In this document: positions 8,455 to 17,635 of the stretch, piece after piece
Layout: each line of letters opens with the position of its first letter
How positions within the stretch are numbered: position 1 is the first letter of the stretch
Source of the DNA: Variovorax sp. OV700
GTDB lineage: Bacteria > Pseudomonadota > Gammaproteobacteria > Burkholderiales > Burkholderiaceae_C
Assembly: GCF_900099805.1 (NCBI RefSeq)
Contig: NZ_FNDR01000005.1
Span: forward strand, 310,001 to 374,000
Direction: 5' to 3'
Length of the DNA: 64,000 nucleotides
Made by a program: the position numbers and the translations under genes
The notes under the pieces: generated by a model
Told to the model about the DNA's origin: nothing
The model's input: only the letters and a program-made list of their open reading frames with translations
Database searches by the model: none

Positions 8455-9801
8455 TCAGTTGCCGCCGCCAGTGCTGGCGGCGGGCCGGTTCATGTAGGCG
8501 AGCGTGCTGCCCACCAGCGCGCGCACGCCCACCCGCAACGTGGACTCGTCGATCACGAATTCGGGCGAGTGGTTGGGCGCGCCGCTCCTGTCGCCGAACG
8601 GCGAGGCGTTGAGTTGCCAGAACACCACGGGAATGTTCTTGCCGAACGAGCCGAAGTCTTCGGAGCCCATGCTGGGCTGCGACTCGCGCGCCTTGCCCGC
8701 TCCGGCCGCGGTTTCGAGCGCCTGCGCCACCGCCTGCGTGGCCGCGGGATCGCTCACCAGCACCTCGTAGCCGGTGTCGATGGTCACCTCGGCGGTCAGG
8801 CCGTGGCTTTCGGCGATCTTCTGCGCCTTCAGGCGGATGCTGTCGTGCGCGACCTTCTGGTTCTTCTGCGACAGCGAGCGCACGGTGCCGGCGATCTCCG
8901 CGGTGTCGGGCAGGATGTTGACGCGGTTGCCGCTTTGCAGCAGCCCCACCGTCACGACCGTGGGGCCGTCGAGCGGGTCGATCTGGTGGCTCACGATGTT
9001 CTGCAGCGCCAGCACGATCTCGGCAGCCGCAAGGATGGGCTCCTTGGCGGTCCACGGCGACGAGCCGTGGCCGCCCTTGCCCTTGAGCGTGATCTTGAAG
9101 GCGTCGCCGCTGGCCATGATGCCGCCGCGGCGGTAGCTGATGGTGCCCGAGGGTGCGCGCGCGTTGATGTGCTGGCCCATCACGATGTCGACCTTCGGGT
9201 TGTCGAGCACGCCGGCCTTGACCATGGCGGGCGCGCCGCTCGGCACGGGGCCCGGGCCTTGTTCCTCGGCGGGCTGGAACAGGAACACAACGGTGCCGGG
9301 CAATTCCGCACGCATCTTCGAGAACGCCTGTGCGGCCCCCAGCAGCATGGCGACATGGGTGTCGTGGCCGCAGGCGTGCGACACCGGCACCTCGCTGTTG
9401 AGCCAGGGCGCCTTGGCGGTCGACCTGAAGGGCAGCTCGTTGCGCTCGGCGACCGGCAGTGCGTCCATGTCGGCGCGCAGGGCGACCACCGGCCCCGGCT
9501 TGCCGCCGCGCAGCACGGCCTTGATGCCGGTCTTGGCGATGCCGGGCTGCACCTCGATGCCAGGCATCTTCGCGAGTGCGGCTGCGATGTAGGCCGCGGT
9601 CTGCACCTCCTGGTAGGAGAGCTCGGGGTGCTGGTGGATGTGCCGGCGCCATTCGATCACCTGCGCCTCGGAGGCATCCGCCAGGGCGAGCGCGCGCGTG
9701 GCCAGGGCATTGCCGTTGTCCGCTGCGGTCTGGGCGAAGGCGCCGGTGTTCAGCAGGCTGCCGGACAGCACCAGCAGGGCGAGTGGGGAGCGGATGTTCA
9801 T
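8455..9801 (-). CDS. M20-family amidohydrolase / metallopeptidase, exported
   Basis: 448 residues with an N-terminal signal peptide (NIRSPLALLVLSGSLLNTGAFAQ). Motifs of the di-zinc M20D amidohydrolases (IAA-amino-acid hydrolase and hippurate hydrolase type) are present: HQHPELSYQE, HACGHDTHVAMLLG (metal ligands), FLFQPAEEQGPGP (general-base and metal Glu) and the late PNHSPEFVID. It probably cleaves N-acyl amino acids or small amides in the periplasm. ATG 9801 is followed directly by the signal peptide. It is divergent from the LysR gene at 9928, with an LTTR-type site between them, which suggests control by that regulator. Confidence 0.9.
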   Translation of the reverse strand: MNIRSPLALLVLSGSLLNTGAFAQTAADNGNALATRALALADASEAQVIEWRRHIHQHPELSYQEVQTAAYIAAALAKMPGIEVQPGIAKTGIKAVLRGGKPGPVVALRADMDALPVAERNELPFRSTAKAPWLNSEVPVSHACGHDTHVAMLLGAAQAFSKMRAELPGTVVFLFQPAEEQGPGPVPSGAPAMVKAGVLDNPKVDIVMGQHINARAPSGTISYRRGGIMASGDAFKITLKGKGGHGSSPWTAKEPILAAAEIVLALQNIVSHQIDPLDGPTVVTVGLLQSGNRVNILPDTAEIAGTVRSLSQKNQKVAHDSIRLKAQKIAESHGLTAEVTIDTGYEVLVSDPAATQAVAQALETAAGAGKARESQPSMGSEDFGSFGKNIPVVFWQLNASPFGDRSGAPNHSPEFVIDESTLRVGVRALVGSTLAYMNRPAASTGGGN

Positions 9802-9888
9802 GATGGCTCGTGCAAGGAAAAGTGAAAGGACCGCGGCGCACCTTAGCGAAAGCCGGGATGAAGGAAAAGATCCGGAAAACTCCAGAGC

Positions 9889-9905
9889 GATCAAAATGCC
9901 TGATC
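9889..9905. promoter_or_regulatory. LysR-type operator (T-N11-A) between divergent genes
   Basis: Perfect inverted repeat GATCA-N7-TGATC. It contains TCA-N7-TGA, i.e. T9891-N11-A9903, the spacing of the LysR-family consensus. It lies 23 bases before the lysR start and in the upstream region of the divergent M20 gene. Confidence 0.6.
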
Positions 9906-9927
9906 ACTCGATCGCCACGCTTTTTTC

Positions 9928-10827
9928 ATGAACCTGCGGCATCTGAAGATCTTCGAAGCGGTGGCCGAGGCCGGCAGCATCCGCGCCGCGGCGCGCGATT
10001 CCACGCTGACGCAGCCTGCCATGACCTACGCCATCCGCGAGCTGGAGCAGAGCGTGGGCGCGCAGCTGCTCGTGCGCAGCGCCAAGGGCGTGGTGCCGAC
10101 CGAGATCGGGCAGGCGCTCCTGCGGCGGGCGCGCCTCCTGTCCAACGAGGTGCGCCGTGCCGAGGAAGAGATTGCCCAGCTGCGCGACCGCGCGGGCGGC
10201 CTGCTGCGCGTGGCCTTCAGTTCGTTCGCGCTCGAGCAGCTGCTGCCAACGGCGCTGCTGGATTTCCGGCGGCAGTGGCCGGGCGTGGCGCTCGAACTGC
10301 AGGAGCTCAGCGGCGCCGACGTGAAGGGGCTGTGGGACCGCGGCGATTTCGATTTCGCGATCCTCGGCGAGCTGGAGCCCGCGGCCGATGACGGTCTCGA
10401 CCGGGAGGTGCTGCTCAGCTTTCCGCTGGCCGCCATCGCGCGCGCGGGCCATCCGCTGGCGCGGGTGCGATCGATGGCCGGGCTTCAGGGGGCGATGTGG
10501 GTCGTGCCGCCGTACGGCGCCGAGCTGCTGAAAAGAAACTTTGCGGCCCTGGAAATGCCGCCGCCGCGCGACATCGTGATCTGCCATTCGTGGCAACTGG
10601 GCGCGACGCTGGTGCGCAAGGCCGATGCGCTGACGCTCGCCTCGGCGTCCCTGTTCACGCGGTCGGCGACGCGCTGGGGGCTGGTCGCGCTGCGACTGGC
10701 GGACAAGCTGCCCAATGCGCATGTCTCGCTGCTCATGCGTGACCGCGCCTCGCTCACGCCCGCGGCCCGCGCGTTCTCGCAGGCACTGCGGGCGGTGGCG
10801 CACACGGTGCAGCCGCCCGGGCGCTGA
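9928..10827 (+). CDS. LysR-family transcriptional regulator
   Basis: 299 residues. The N-terminal winged helix-turn-helix is clear: MNLRHLKIFEAVAEAGSIRAAARDSTLTQPAMTYAIRELEQ, with TQPAMTYAIRELE as the recognition region, followed by a linker helix and a periplasmic-binding-protein-like effector domain (about 90-290). It should bind the palindrome at 9889-9905 and control itself and the divergent M20 amidohydrolase. ATG 9928 lies at the expected distance from the domain; no strong ribosome site is visible. It converges with the ABC receptor gene with only 6 bp between stops. Co-inducer unknown. Confidence 0.92.
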   Translation: MNLRHLKIFEAVAEAGSIRAAARDSTLTQPAMTYAIRELEQSVGAQLLVRSAKGVVPTEIGQALLRRARLLSNEVRRAEEEIAQLRDRAGGLLRVAFSSFALEQLLPTALLDFRRQWPGVALELQELSGADVKGLWDRGDFDFAILGELEPAADDGLDREVLLSFPLAAIARAGHPLARVRSMAGLQGAMWVVPPYGAELLKRNFAALEMPPPRDIVICHSWQLGATLVRKADALTLASASLFTRSATRWGLVALRLADKLPNAHVSLLMRDRASLTPAARAFSQALRAVAHTVQPPGR

Positions 10828-10833
10828 GCGGCC

Positions 10834-11961
10834 TCAGCGCAGGTAGCGCCCGTCGGCCTTGAGCATCGACAGTTCGGAGAACGTGAGGCCGCGGTGCTCG
10901 CCGGGCCGGTACGACACGGCAATGCCACCGATGTCGAGCGTCTTGAACGACTCGAGGCCCTTCTGGAGCGAATCCGGCGTGGGGTTCGGTCCCGCGCGCT
11001 TCAGTCCCTCGACCATGACCTTGGCCGCCACGTAGCCCTCGAGGCTGGCATAGCTGAACTCGGTCGCGCCAATTTTCTTCATGGCCGCCTGGTATTCGGC
11101 AATCACCGGCATCGCGCTGTTCCAGGGGTAGGGCACGACCTGCGAAATGACCACGCCGGCCGCGTCTTTCTTGATGTCCTGGAACAGCTTCTGCCCGTTC
11201 AGGAACGAGAACGAATAGAAGGCCGTTTCGCCGCCCGCGGCGCGGTAGGCCGAGATGAACTTGGCCGCCACGTCGTTGGTGACCGCCAGCACCACCGCCT
11301 TGGGCTTGAGCTTGGCCAGTTCAACAGCGCGTTCGGCGGCGTCGGAGCCGTCGTTCTTGATGGCCACGCTGCCCGCCATTTTCTCGCCGCGTTCGGCGAT
11401 GAACTTCTGCGTGCTTTCCAGCGCCGAACGCGCGCCGGGGTTGTCGTTGTGCGCGAAGGCGATGCGCGAGAGGCCGATGGTGAACAGGTGGTTCACGATG
11501 CGGCTGTACTCCTCGTCGAAGCTGATGCGTACCGGGAAGTTGTATTCGGAAAACTTGGTCACCGGGCCTGCGCCGGTGTAGGGGCCGATCACCGGGATCT
11601 TCAGTTCGTTGGCAGCCTTCAGGGCCCCGACCGACGACGAGGTGCCGATGGGCATGAGGATGCCGACAGCACCTTCCTTCACGAAGGTCTTGACGTTTTC
11701 GGCGCCCTTGGCGGGGTCGTAGGCATCGTCCAGCTGGCGCAGTTCGACCGGCCGTCCGTTGACGCCGCCATTCGCATTCAGCGCGTTGAGCATGGCGCGC
11801 ACGCCCATCAGGGGCTCGGGCGAGAGGGACGCCAGCGGACCGGTCTGCACGTAGGTCTGGCCGATCACGAGCGGTTTGGTTTGCGCCTGTGCGGCGGGCG
11901 AGAGTCCGAGGACGAAGGCGGCCAGGGCAGAAGCCAGCAGGTGAATCTTTGTGTATTTCAT
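10834..11961 (-). CDS. ABC-transporter substrate-binding protein, branched-chain amino acid type
   Basis: 375 residues with a signal peptide (KYTKIHLLASALAAFVLGLSPAAQAQ) and the Leu/Ile/Val-binding fold (Peripla_BP_6): VIGQTYVQTGPLASLSPEPLMGVRAMLNALNANGGVNG, then GILMPIGTSSSVGALKAANELKIPVIGP. It binds an amino acid or aromatic/short-chain acid in the periplasm for a LivHMGF-type permease; the permease and ATPase genes are not in this window. Start ATG 11961 (a GTG at 11967 is possible); no strong ribosome site. It is divergent from imuA, whose SOS promoter lies in the shared upstream region. Confidence 0.9.
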   Translation of the reverse strand: MKYTKIHLLASALAAFVLGLSPAAQAQTKPLVIGQTYVQTGPLASLSPEPLMGVRAMLNALNANGGVNGRPVELRQLDDAYDPAKGAENVKTFVKEGAVGILMPIGTSSSVGALKAANELKIPVIGPYTGAGPVTKFSEYNFPVRISFDEEYSRIVNHLFTIGLSRIAFAHNDNPGARSALESTQKFIAERGEKMAGSVAIKNDGSDAAERAVELAKLKPKAVVLAVTNDVAAKFISAYRAAGGETAFYSFSFLNGQKLFQDIKKDAAGVVISQVVPYPWNSAMPVIAEYQAAMKKIGATEFSYASLEGYVAAKVMVEGLKRAGPNPTPDSLQKGLESFKTLDIGGIAVSYRPGEHRGLTFSELSMLKADGRYLR

Positions 11962-12032
11962 AGTCACAAATTGTTAATGACTCATCTTAAGGGGCCGGTG
12001 CCCATGAGGTAAACCGGTATTTGGTTTCTGCG

Positions 12033-12068
12033 TTGTTGTGGCCCACAAAATACTGTATAAAAGTACAG
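12033..12068 (+). promoter_or_regulatory. SOS promoter of imuA with LexA box
   Basis: A perfect LexA site, CTGTATAAAAGTACAG (CTGT-N8-ACAG), lies at 12053-12068. It overlaps a good sigma-70 promoter: TTGTTG at 12033-12038, a 17-base spacer, and TATAAA at 12056-12061. The -10 lies inside the LexA box, so LexA binding would block RNA polymerase. The imuA ATG follows 14 bases after the box. Confidence 0.88.
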
Positions 12069-12082
12069 TTAACTGTTGCATC

Positions 12083-12889
12083 ATGGGCCTTCCTTTCCTC
12101 GACTCCTTTTCCGCTGCCGCCGGCCGTGGCGTCTGGCACGCCGACGAGCTCGGCCTGGCCGACGCGCAGGTCGTCGCCACCGGCCACGCCGCGCTGGACG
12201 CGGAGTTGCCGGGCGGTGGCTGGCCGGTGGGCGCCATGACGGAACTGCTGCAAGGCACGCCCGAGGCGCATGTCTGGCGGCTGCTGCTGCCCGCCTTGGG
12301 GCAGGCGGTCCAGGCGCGCGGCGGGCCGGTGGTGCTGATCGGTGCGCCCTATGAGCCTTGCGGGCCGTCGCTGGCGGCGCAAGGCCTGCCGGTGGAAGCG
12401 CTGATGTGGGTCCGGAGCGAGGCCGCGGCCGCGCGGCTGTGGGCTTGCGAGCAGGCGCTGCGCTGCGCGGACGTGGCGGCCGTGCTGGCCTGGCTGCCGC
12501 AGGCCCGGGTCGGCGAACTGCGGCGGCTGCAGCTGGCGGCGGCGCAGCACGAGGTGCTGCTTTTCGTGTGCCGGCCCGAATCGGCCGCGCAGGGCGCTTC
12601 GCCGGCCCGGCTGCGGCTTCAGGTGGAAGGCTGCGCGGCCGACAGCTCGCAGATCGAGCTGCGCATCCTGAAGCGCCGCGGCCCGCCGCTGGCCGCGCCG
12701 GTGATGTTGCCCGCGCGCAACGAGCGCATGGCCGCCTTGCTGGCCGCCGCACGGCTGCGCCGCAAGCTGCGACTGCAGCAGCAGGGCACGGTGCCGGTGG
12801 GTGAAGCGTCGTCGTCGGCCACGGTGGTGCGCATCGACGCATGGAAGGGAAACGGGAATGCACTGGATCGCATTGCGGTGGTCGCTTGA
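12083..12889 (+). CDS. imuA: ImuA, translesion-synthesis accessory protein
   Basis: 268 residues, RecA/SulA-like ImuA family. The N-terminal phrase ATGHAALDAELPGGGWPVGAMTELL is characteristic, and RecA-like strands follow (GGPVVLIGAPYEPCG, DVAAVLAWLP). ImuA works with ImuB and DnaE2 in SOS-induced mutagenic bypass of DNA lesions. ATG 12083 was chosen since the ORF upstream only adds residues across the LexA box. The gene overlaps imuB by 32 bp, forming a compact cassette. Regulation by LexA is supported by the box at 12053-12068. Confidence 0.9.
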   Translation: MGLPFLDSFSAAAGRGVWHADELGLADAQVVATGHAALDAELPGGGWPVGAMTELLQGTPEAHVWRLLLPALGQAVQARGGPVVLIGAPYEPCGPSLAAQGLPVEALMWVRSEAAAARLWACEQALRCADVAAVLAWLPQARVGELRRLQLAAAQHEVLLFVCRPESAAQGASPARLRLQVEGCAADSSQIELRILKRRGPPLAAPVMLPARNERMAALLAAARLRRKLRLQQQGTVPVGEASSSATVVRIDAWKGNGNALDRIAVVA

Positions 12890-14207
12890 ATCCGACGCGC
12901 CTGAAGCGCCGGCCCTGCCCACGCCCGAAGCACTGGGCTGGTGGGCGCTCCAATACACGCCGCACGTCGCTTGGCAGGACGAAGCGCTGATGCTCGAGGT
13001 CTCGGCCTGCGAGCGCCTGTGGGGCGGGCGGCTTCAGTTGATGCGCCAGCTTGTCGCCTCCAACCCCGCGCCCGACGTGCGCATGCTGGGCGCGCAGGGT
13101 GCCACGAGCCTGGTCGCGCTGGCCCGGCTGCGCCTGTTCGAGCGCAACGAAGATCGGCCCAAGGACATTCCGGCCGGCCTGCCGCTGGACACCTTGAGCG
13201 CCGCGCGCGATCACCTCGACCTGCTCGCGCGGCTCGGCTGCCGCACCTGGGGCGAGGTGGCGGCCCTGCCGCGCGGCGGCCTCACGCGGCGCTTTGGCGC
13301 GGTGCTGCGCGAAGCGCTCGACACCGCCTGGGGCCTGCGCCCCGAAAGCCACAGCTGGCTCACGCTGCCCGATGTGTTCGAGCAGAAGCTGGAACTGCCC
13401 GCGCTGGCCGAGACCGCACCCGAGCTGATGTGGTCGGCCAACCGCCTGCTCTCGGCGCTGCAGATCTGGCTGCGCGCGCGGCAGCGTGGCGCCCGCGCGC
13501 TCGAGCTGCAATGGACGCTCGACCTCAAGCGCTTCAACGGCGTGAACCTGCCGCCGCACCAGCAGGTCACCGTGCGCACGGCCGAGCCCACGCAGGACAT
13601 GGCGCACCTGCGCCGGCTGCTGTCCGAAAAGCTCGCTCTCACCACGCTTGCGGCGCCCGCCAGCTGGCTCCGGCTGCGCACGCTCGAAACCGATCCGTGG
13701 GCCGGCGCCAGCACCAGCTTCCTGCCAGAGGACAACCGCAAGGGCGACAAGCTGCACGAAATGGTCGAGCGGCTCAGCGTGCGGCTCGGACCGCAGCAGG
13801 TGGTGGTGCCCGCCGCCGAGGCCGACCACCGGCCCGAGCGCAAGCAGGCCTGGCGCCCCGCGCTGCAGAAGGACAAGGCACCGCCGGACAAGACCCGCAA
13901 GGGAGCGAAGGCCGCGGCTTCGCAGCCCGATGCCCTCTACCCGCCATGGCTGTTGCCCGAACCCCTGCTGCTCGAGATGGACGGCGAGCGCCCCTGCTAC
14001 CGAGGCCCGCTCAGCAAGCTGGTCGGGCCGCAGCGCATCGAGGCAGGCTGGTGGGGCGGCAAGCAAGACGGCGGCCAGCCCGCGATGCGCGACTACTACA
14101 TCGCCGAAAGCCCCGAGGCCGGCCTGGTGTGGATCTTTCGCGAGCGGCCCTCCGCGCGGTTTTCTCCAGGCGAAGTGCGCTGGTACCTGCAGGGGCTCTA
14201 TGCCTGA
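12858..14207 (+). CDS. imuB: ImuB, catalytically inactive Y-family polymerase homologue
   Basis: 449 residues beginning MHWIALRWSLE, the typical ImuB start. The Y-family polymerase body (palm/thumb with helix-hairpin-helix around LLARLGCRTWGEVAALPRGGLTRRFG) is followed by a little-finger-like region and a C-terminal tail with PPWLLPEPLLLEM and YYIAESPEAGLVWIFRE. The acidic catalytic residues of active Y-family polymerases are not evident, as expected. ImuB bridges DnaE2, the beta clamp and ImuA. ATG 12858 overlaps the imuA end by 32 bp; dnaE2 begins 8 bp before the imuB stop. Confidence 0.9.
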   Translation: MHWIALRWSLESDAPEAPALPTPEALGWWALQYTPHVAWQDEALMLEVSACERLWGGRLQLMRQLVASNPAPDVRMLGAQGATSLVALARLRLFERNEDRPKDIPAGLPLDTLSAARDHLDLLARLGCRTWGEVAALPRGGLTRRFGAVLREALDTAWGLRPESHSWLTLPDVFEQKLELPALAETAPELMWSANRLLSALQIWLRARQRGARALELQWTLDLKRFNGVNLPPHQQVTVRTAEPTQDMAHLRRLLSEKLALTTLAAPASWLRLRTLETDPWAGASTSFLPEDNRKGDKLHEMVERLSVRLGPQQVVVPAAEADHRPERKQAWRPALQKDKAPPDKTRKGAKAAASQPDALYPPWLLPEPLLLEMDGERPCYRGPLSKLVGPQRIEAGWWGGKQDGGQPAMRDYYIAESPEAGLVWIFRERPSARFSPGEVRWYLQGLYA

Positions 14208-17200
14208 CCTGAGCGAAAAGCAGCTGCGCGGGCGCAACTCTGCCGAGGTGCATGCGCTGCCGCAGCGGGCTCGATCCAAACCGGGGCTGCCAAGCCTGCC
14301 GGACTACGCGGAGCTGCATTGCCTCACCAACTTCAGCTTCCAGCGCGGCGCCTCGACGCCCGAGGAGGTGGTCGAGCGCGCCTACCAGCTCGGCTACACG
14401 GCCCTGGCCATCACCGACGAATGCTCGGTGGCAGGCATCGTGCGCGCGCACGTCTGCCTGCGCGAGCTGCCGGCCAAGCTCGACGAATACGAGCGCAAGC
14501 ACCCCGAGGAGCCGCCGATTCCGCGCAACCCCGGCTTCAGGCTGCTGTTCGGCAGCGAGTTCCGCTTCGAGCGCTTCAGGCTCGTGGTGATCGCGAACGG
14601 CACCGAGGGCTGGGGCAACCTTTGCGAGTTCATCACCGCCGCGCGCAACACCGAGCTGCCCAAGGGCGAATACCGCGTGAGCTGGGAGGGCAGCGACGTC
14701 GCTTCGCTGCAGGACTGCCAGGTTCTTTTCGTGCCGCATCGGGCGCCAGGCGGCGCCATCGATGCCGCCACGCTGCATGAAGACCTGCTGACCGCCAAGG
14801 CGCTCTACGGAGAGAACCTGTGGCTCGCGGTCGAGATGCTCAACGAGCTCGACGACGACCTGTGGTTTGCCGCGCTGATGCAAGCGGGCGAGCAGGCCGG
14901 CGTGCCGCTGGTGGCGGCCGGCGACGTGCACATGCATGCGCGATCGAGCAAGCCGCTGCACGACGTGCTCACGGCCGTGCGCGAAGGCAAGACCGTGGCC
15001 GAATGCGGCTTTGCGCTGCAGTCCAATGCCGAGCGCCATCTGCGGCAGCGGGTGCGGCTGGCCGAGCTCTATCTTCCCGGCATGCTGTCGAACACGCTGG
15101 TGGTAGCCGCGCGCTGCAGCTTCGATCCGGAGGTGATCCGCGAGAACTACCAGTACCCGCTCGAAACCGTGGGGAGCCACGAGACGCCGGCCCAGACGCT
15201 GGTGCGCAAGACGTGGGAGGGCGCGCAGGAGCGCTATCCGGGCGGTGTTCCCGCCAAGGTGCGCGAGCAGGTGCAGAAAGAGCTCGACCTGATCCTGGAG
15301 CTCAAGTACGAGATGTTCTTTCTCACGGTGGAAGACATCGTCCGCTTCGCGCGCTCAGAGCACATCCTCTGCCAGGGCCGCGGCTCCTCGGCCAATTCGG
15401 CGGTCTGCTTCTGCCTCGGCATCACCGCCATCGACCCCGAAAAAGGCCACCTGCTGTTCGAGCGTTTCCTCAGCCGCCACCGCCACGAGCCGCCCGACAT
15501 CGACGTCGATTTCGAGCACCAGCGGCGCGAGGAGGTCATCCAGTACATCTACCAGAAATACGGCCGCGAGCGCGCGGCCATCGCGGCCGTCGTCATCTGC
15601 TACCGCGCACGCAGCGCATTGCGCGACGTGGGCAAGGCAATGGGCATCGACGAACGCCTGATCGACGAATTCGCCAAGGACCACTACTGGTTCGACGACA
15701 CCGTGCTGGGCGAACAGTTGTTCAAGGCGGCCGCTCGCGTGGGCGTGGAAGAAGACGAGCTCAAGCTGGTGCAATGGATCGAGATGACGCAGCGGCTCAA
15801 GGGCTTTCCGCGCCACCTGAGCCAGCACGTGGGTGGCTTCGTGCTCACGCACACCAGGCTCACGCGGCTGGTGCCGGTCGAGAAGGCGTCGATGAAAGAC
15901 CGCTCCGTCATCCAGTGGGAAAAAGACGATCTCGAAGCCATGGGCATGCTCAAGGTCGACGTGCTCGCGCTCGGCATGCTGAGCGCCATCCGCCGCGGGC
16001 TCGACCACATGAACCGCTGGCGCGGCTCGGCGGTGGAGATGCACCACATCCCCAACGACGACCAGAAGGTGTTCGACATGATCTGCGATGCCGACACCGT
16101 CGGCGTGTTCCAGATCGAGAGCCGCGCGCAGATGTCGATGCTGCCGCGCCTGAAGCCGCGCTGCTACGAAGACCTGGTGATCGAGGTCGCCATCGTGCGG
16201 CCGGGGCCCATTCAGGGCGGCATGGTGCATCCGTATCTCAAGCAGCGCGAGCGCGTGGACAAGGGCTTGCCGATCCACTACGAGAAAGAAGAACTGCGGC
16301 CCGCACTGGAGCGCACGCTGGGCGTGCCGATCTTCCAGGAGCAGGTGATGCAGATCGCAATGATCGCGGCCGATTTCACTGCCGACGAGGCCGACCAGCT
16401 GCGCCGCGCCATGGCCGCATGGAAGCGCAAGGGCGGCCTCGACAAGTTCCACGACAAGCTCGTGCAAGGCATGGTCCACAAGGGCTACAAAGAGTCGTTC
16501 GCCGAAGCCATCTTCAAGCAGATCCTCGGCTTTGGCGACTACGGCTTTCCGGAAAGCCACGCCGCAAGCTTTGCCTTGCTGGTCACCGTGAGCAGCTGGC
16601 TCAAGAACTACGAGCCCGCCTGCTTCCTGGCGGCGCTGCTCGACTCGCAGCCCATGGGTTTCTACAGCCCCTCGCAACTGGTGCAGGACGCGCGCCGCCA
16701 TGGTGTCGAGGTGCGGCCGGTCGACGTCACGTGCAGCGAGATGGACACCACACTCGAAGCCCGCAGCCCCGATGCGCCGCGCGTGCCACCCGGCACCGAT
16801 GCGCGCTATGCCGAACAGCGCCTGGGCAGCGAGAACCAGCCCGCGGTGCGGCTCGGCCTGCGCCGGATTTCGAGTCTCAGCGAAGCCGGTGCGAAGCGCC
16901 TGCTCGAAGCGCGCGCACAAGCGCCGTTCACCAGCACCGAAGACCTCGCCCTTCGCGCCGAGCTCGACGGCAAGGACATGGCGGCGCTGGCCGCGGCCGA
17001 TGCGCTGATGTCGCTCTCGGGCCATCGGCGCCAGCAGGTGTGGGACGCCACCGCGCAGCGCCGCGCGCCCGCCTTGCTGCGCGGCGTGCCCATCAACGAA
17101 GAGGCCCTGGAACTGCCGGCCGCGCCCGAAGGCGAGGAGATCGTCGGCGACTACGCCGCGCTCGGCCTTACGCTGCGCCGCCATCCGCTCGCGCTGCTGC

Positions 17201-17562
17201 GCCCGCGCCTCGCGCGCATGAACCTCATGAGTGCTGAAGAGTTGCGCGCGCAGCCCAGCGGCCAGACCGTGCGCGCCTGCGGCATCGTCAAAGGACGGCA
17301 GCGCCCGGGAACCGCCAACGGCACCATCTTCGTCACGCTCGAGGACGAGACCGGCAACGTCAACGTCATTGTCTGGAGCCATGTCATCGAGGCCTGGCGC
17401 GAGCCGCTTCTCAAGTCGCACCTGCTCGCGGTGCAAGGCACCTGGCAGCGCGACGACGACAGCGGCGGCAAGGTGCAGCACCTGATCGCCACCGGCTTCA
17501 AGGACCTGACGCCGCTCATGGGGCGGCTGGCGCTGAGCAACACCAGCCGCGACTTCCATTGA
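14200..17562 (+). CDS. dnaE2: Error-prone DNA polymerase III alpha subunit DnaE2 (ImuC)
   Basis: 1120 residues, normal for DnaE2. An N-terminal PHP domain starts at YAELHCLTNFSFQRGASTPEE; the polymerase core contains CQGRGSSANSAVCFCLGIT and the catalytic aspartates PPDIDVDFEHQRREEVI, then GFPRHLSQHVGGFVLT and FGFPESHAASFALL-like helix. A C-terminal OB fold (GTIFVTLEDETGNVNVIVW) closes the protein. It carries out SOS-induced translesion synthesis with ImuA and ImuB. ATG 14200 overlaps the imuB stop by 8 bp. No intein or frameshift is seen. Confidence 0.95.
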   Translation: MPDLSEKQLRGRNSAEVHALPQRARSKPGLPSLPDYAELHCLTNFSFQRGASTPEEVVERAYQLGYTALAITDECSVAGIVRAHVCLRELPAKLDEYERKHPEEPPIPRNPGFRLLFGSEFRFERFRLVVIANGTEGWGNLCEFITAARNTELPKGEYRVSWEGSDVASLQDCQVLFVPHRAPGGAIDAATLHEDLLTAKALYGENLWLAVEMLNELDDDLWFAALMQAGEQAGVPLVAAGDVHMHARSSKPLHDVLTAVREGKTVAECGFALQSNAERHLRQRVRLAELYLPGMLSNTLVVAARCSFDPEVIRENYQYPLETVGSHETPAQTLVRKTWEGAQERYPGGVPAKVREQVQKELDLILELKYEMFFLTVEDIVRFARSEHILCQGRGSSANSAVCFCLGITAIDPEKGHLLFERFLSRHRHEPPDIDVDFEHQRREEVIQYIYQKYGRERAAIAAVVICYRARSALRDVGKAMGIDERLIDEFAKDHYWFDDTVLGEQLFKAAARVGVEEDELKLVQWIEMTQRLKGFPRHLSQHVGGFVLTHTRLTRLVPVEKASMKDRSVIQWEKDDLEAMGMLKVDVLALGMLSAIRRGLDHMNRWRGSAVEMHHIPNDDQKVFDMICDADTVGVFQIESRAQMSMLPRLKPRCYEDLVIEVAIVRPGPIQGGMVHPYLKQRERVDKGLPIHYEKEELRPALERTLGVPIFQEQVMQIAMIAADFTADEADQLRRAMAAWKRKGGLDKFHDKLVQGMVHKGYKESFAEAIFKQILGFGDYGFPESHAASFALLVTVSSWLKNYEPACFLAALLDSQPMGFYSPSQLVQDARRHGVEVRPVDVTCSEMDTTLEARSPDAPRVPPGTDARYAEQRLGSENQPAVRLGLRRISSLSEAGAKRLLEARAQAPFTSTEDLALRAELDGKDMAALAAADALMSLSGHRRQQVWDATAQRRAPALLRGVPINEEALELPAAPEGEEIVGDYAALGLTLRRHPLALLRPRLARMNLMSAEELRAQPSGQTVRACGIVKGRQRPGTANGTIFVTLEDETGNVNVIVWSHVIEAWREPLLKSHLLAVQGTWQRDDDSGGKVQHLIATGFKDLTPLMGRLALSNTSRDFH

Positions 17563-17635
17563 GGCACTGGATCGAATGCAACCGATCGTTCCATGTCTCG
17601 CGCATACCACGACTTTTCGCTAACCTGTTTCTCCC

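Noticed and set aside
15355..17610. 751-residue open frame opposite dnaE2
   Set aside because: Antisense shadow of a complete DnaE2 gene.
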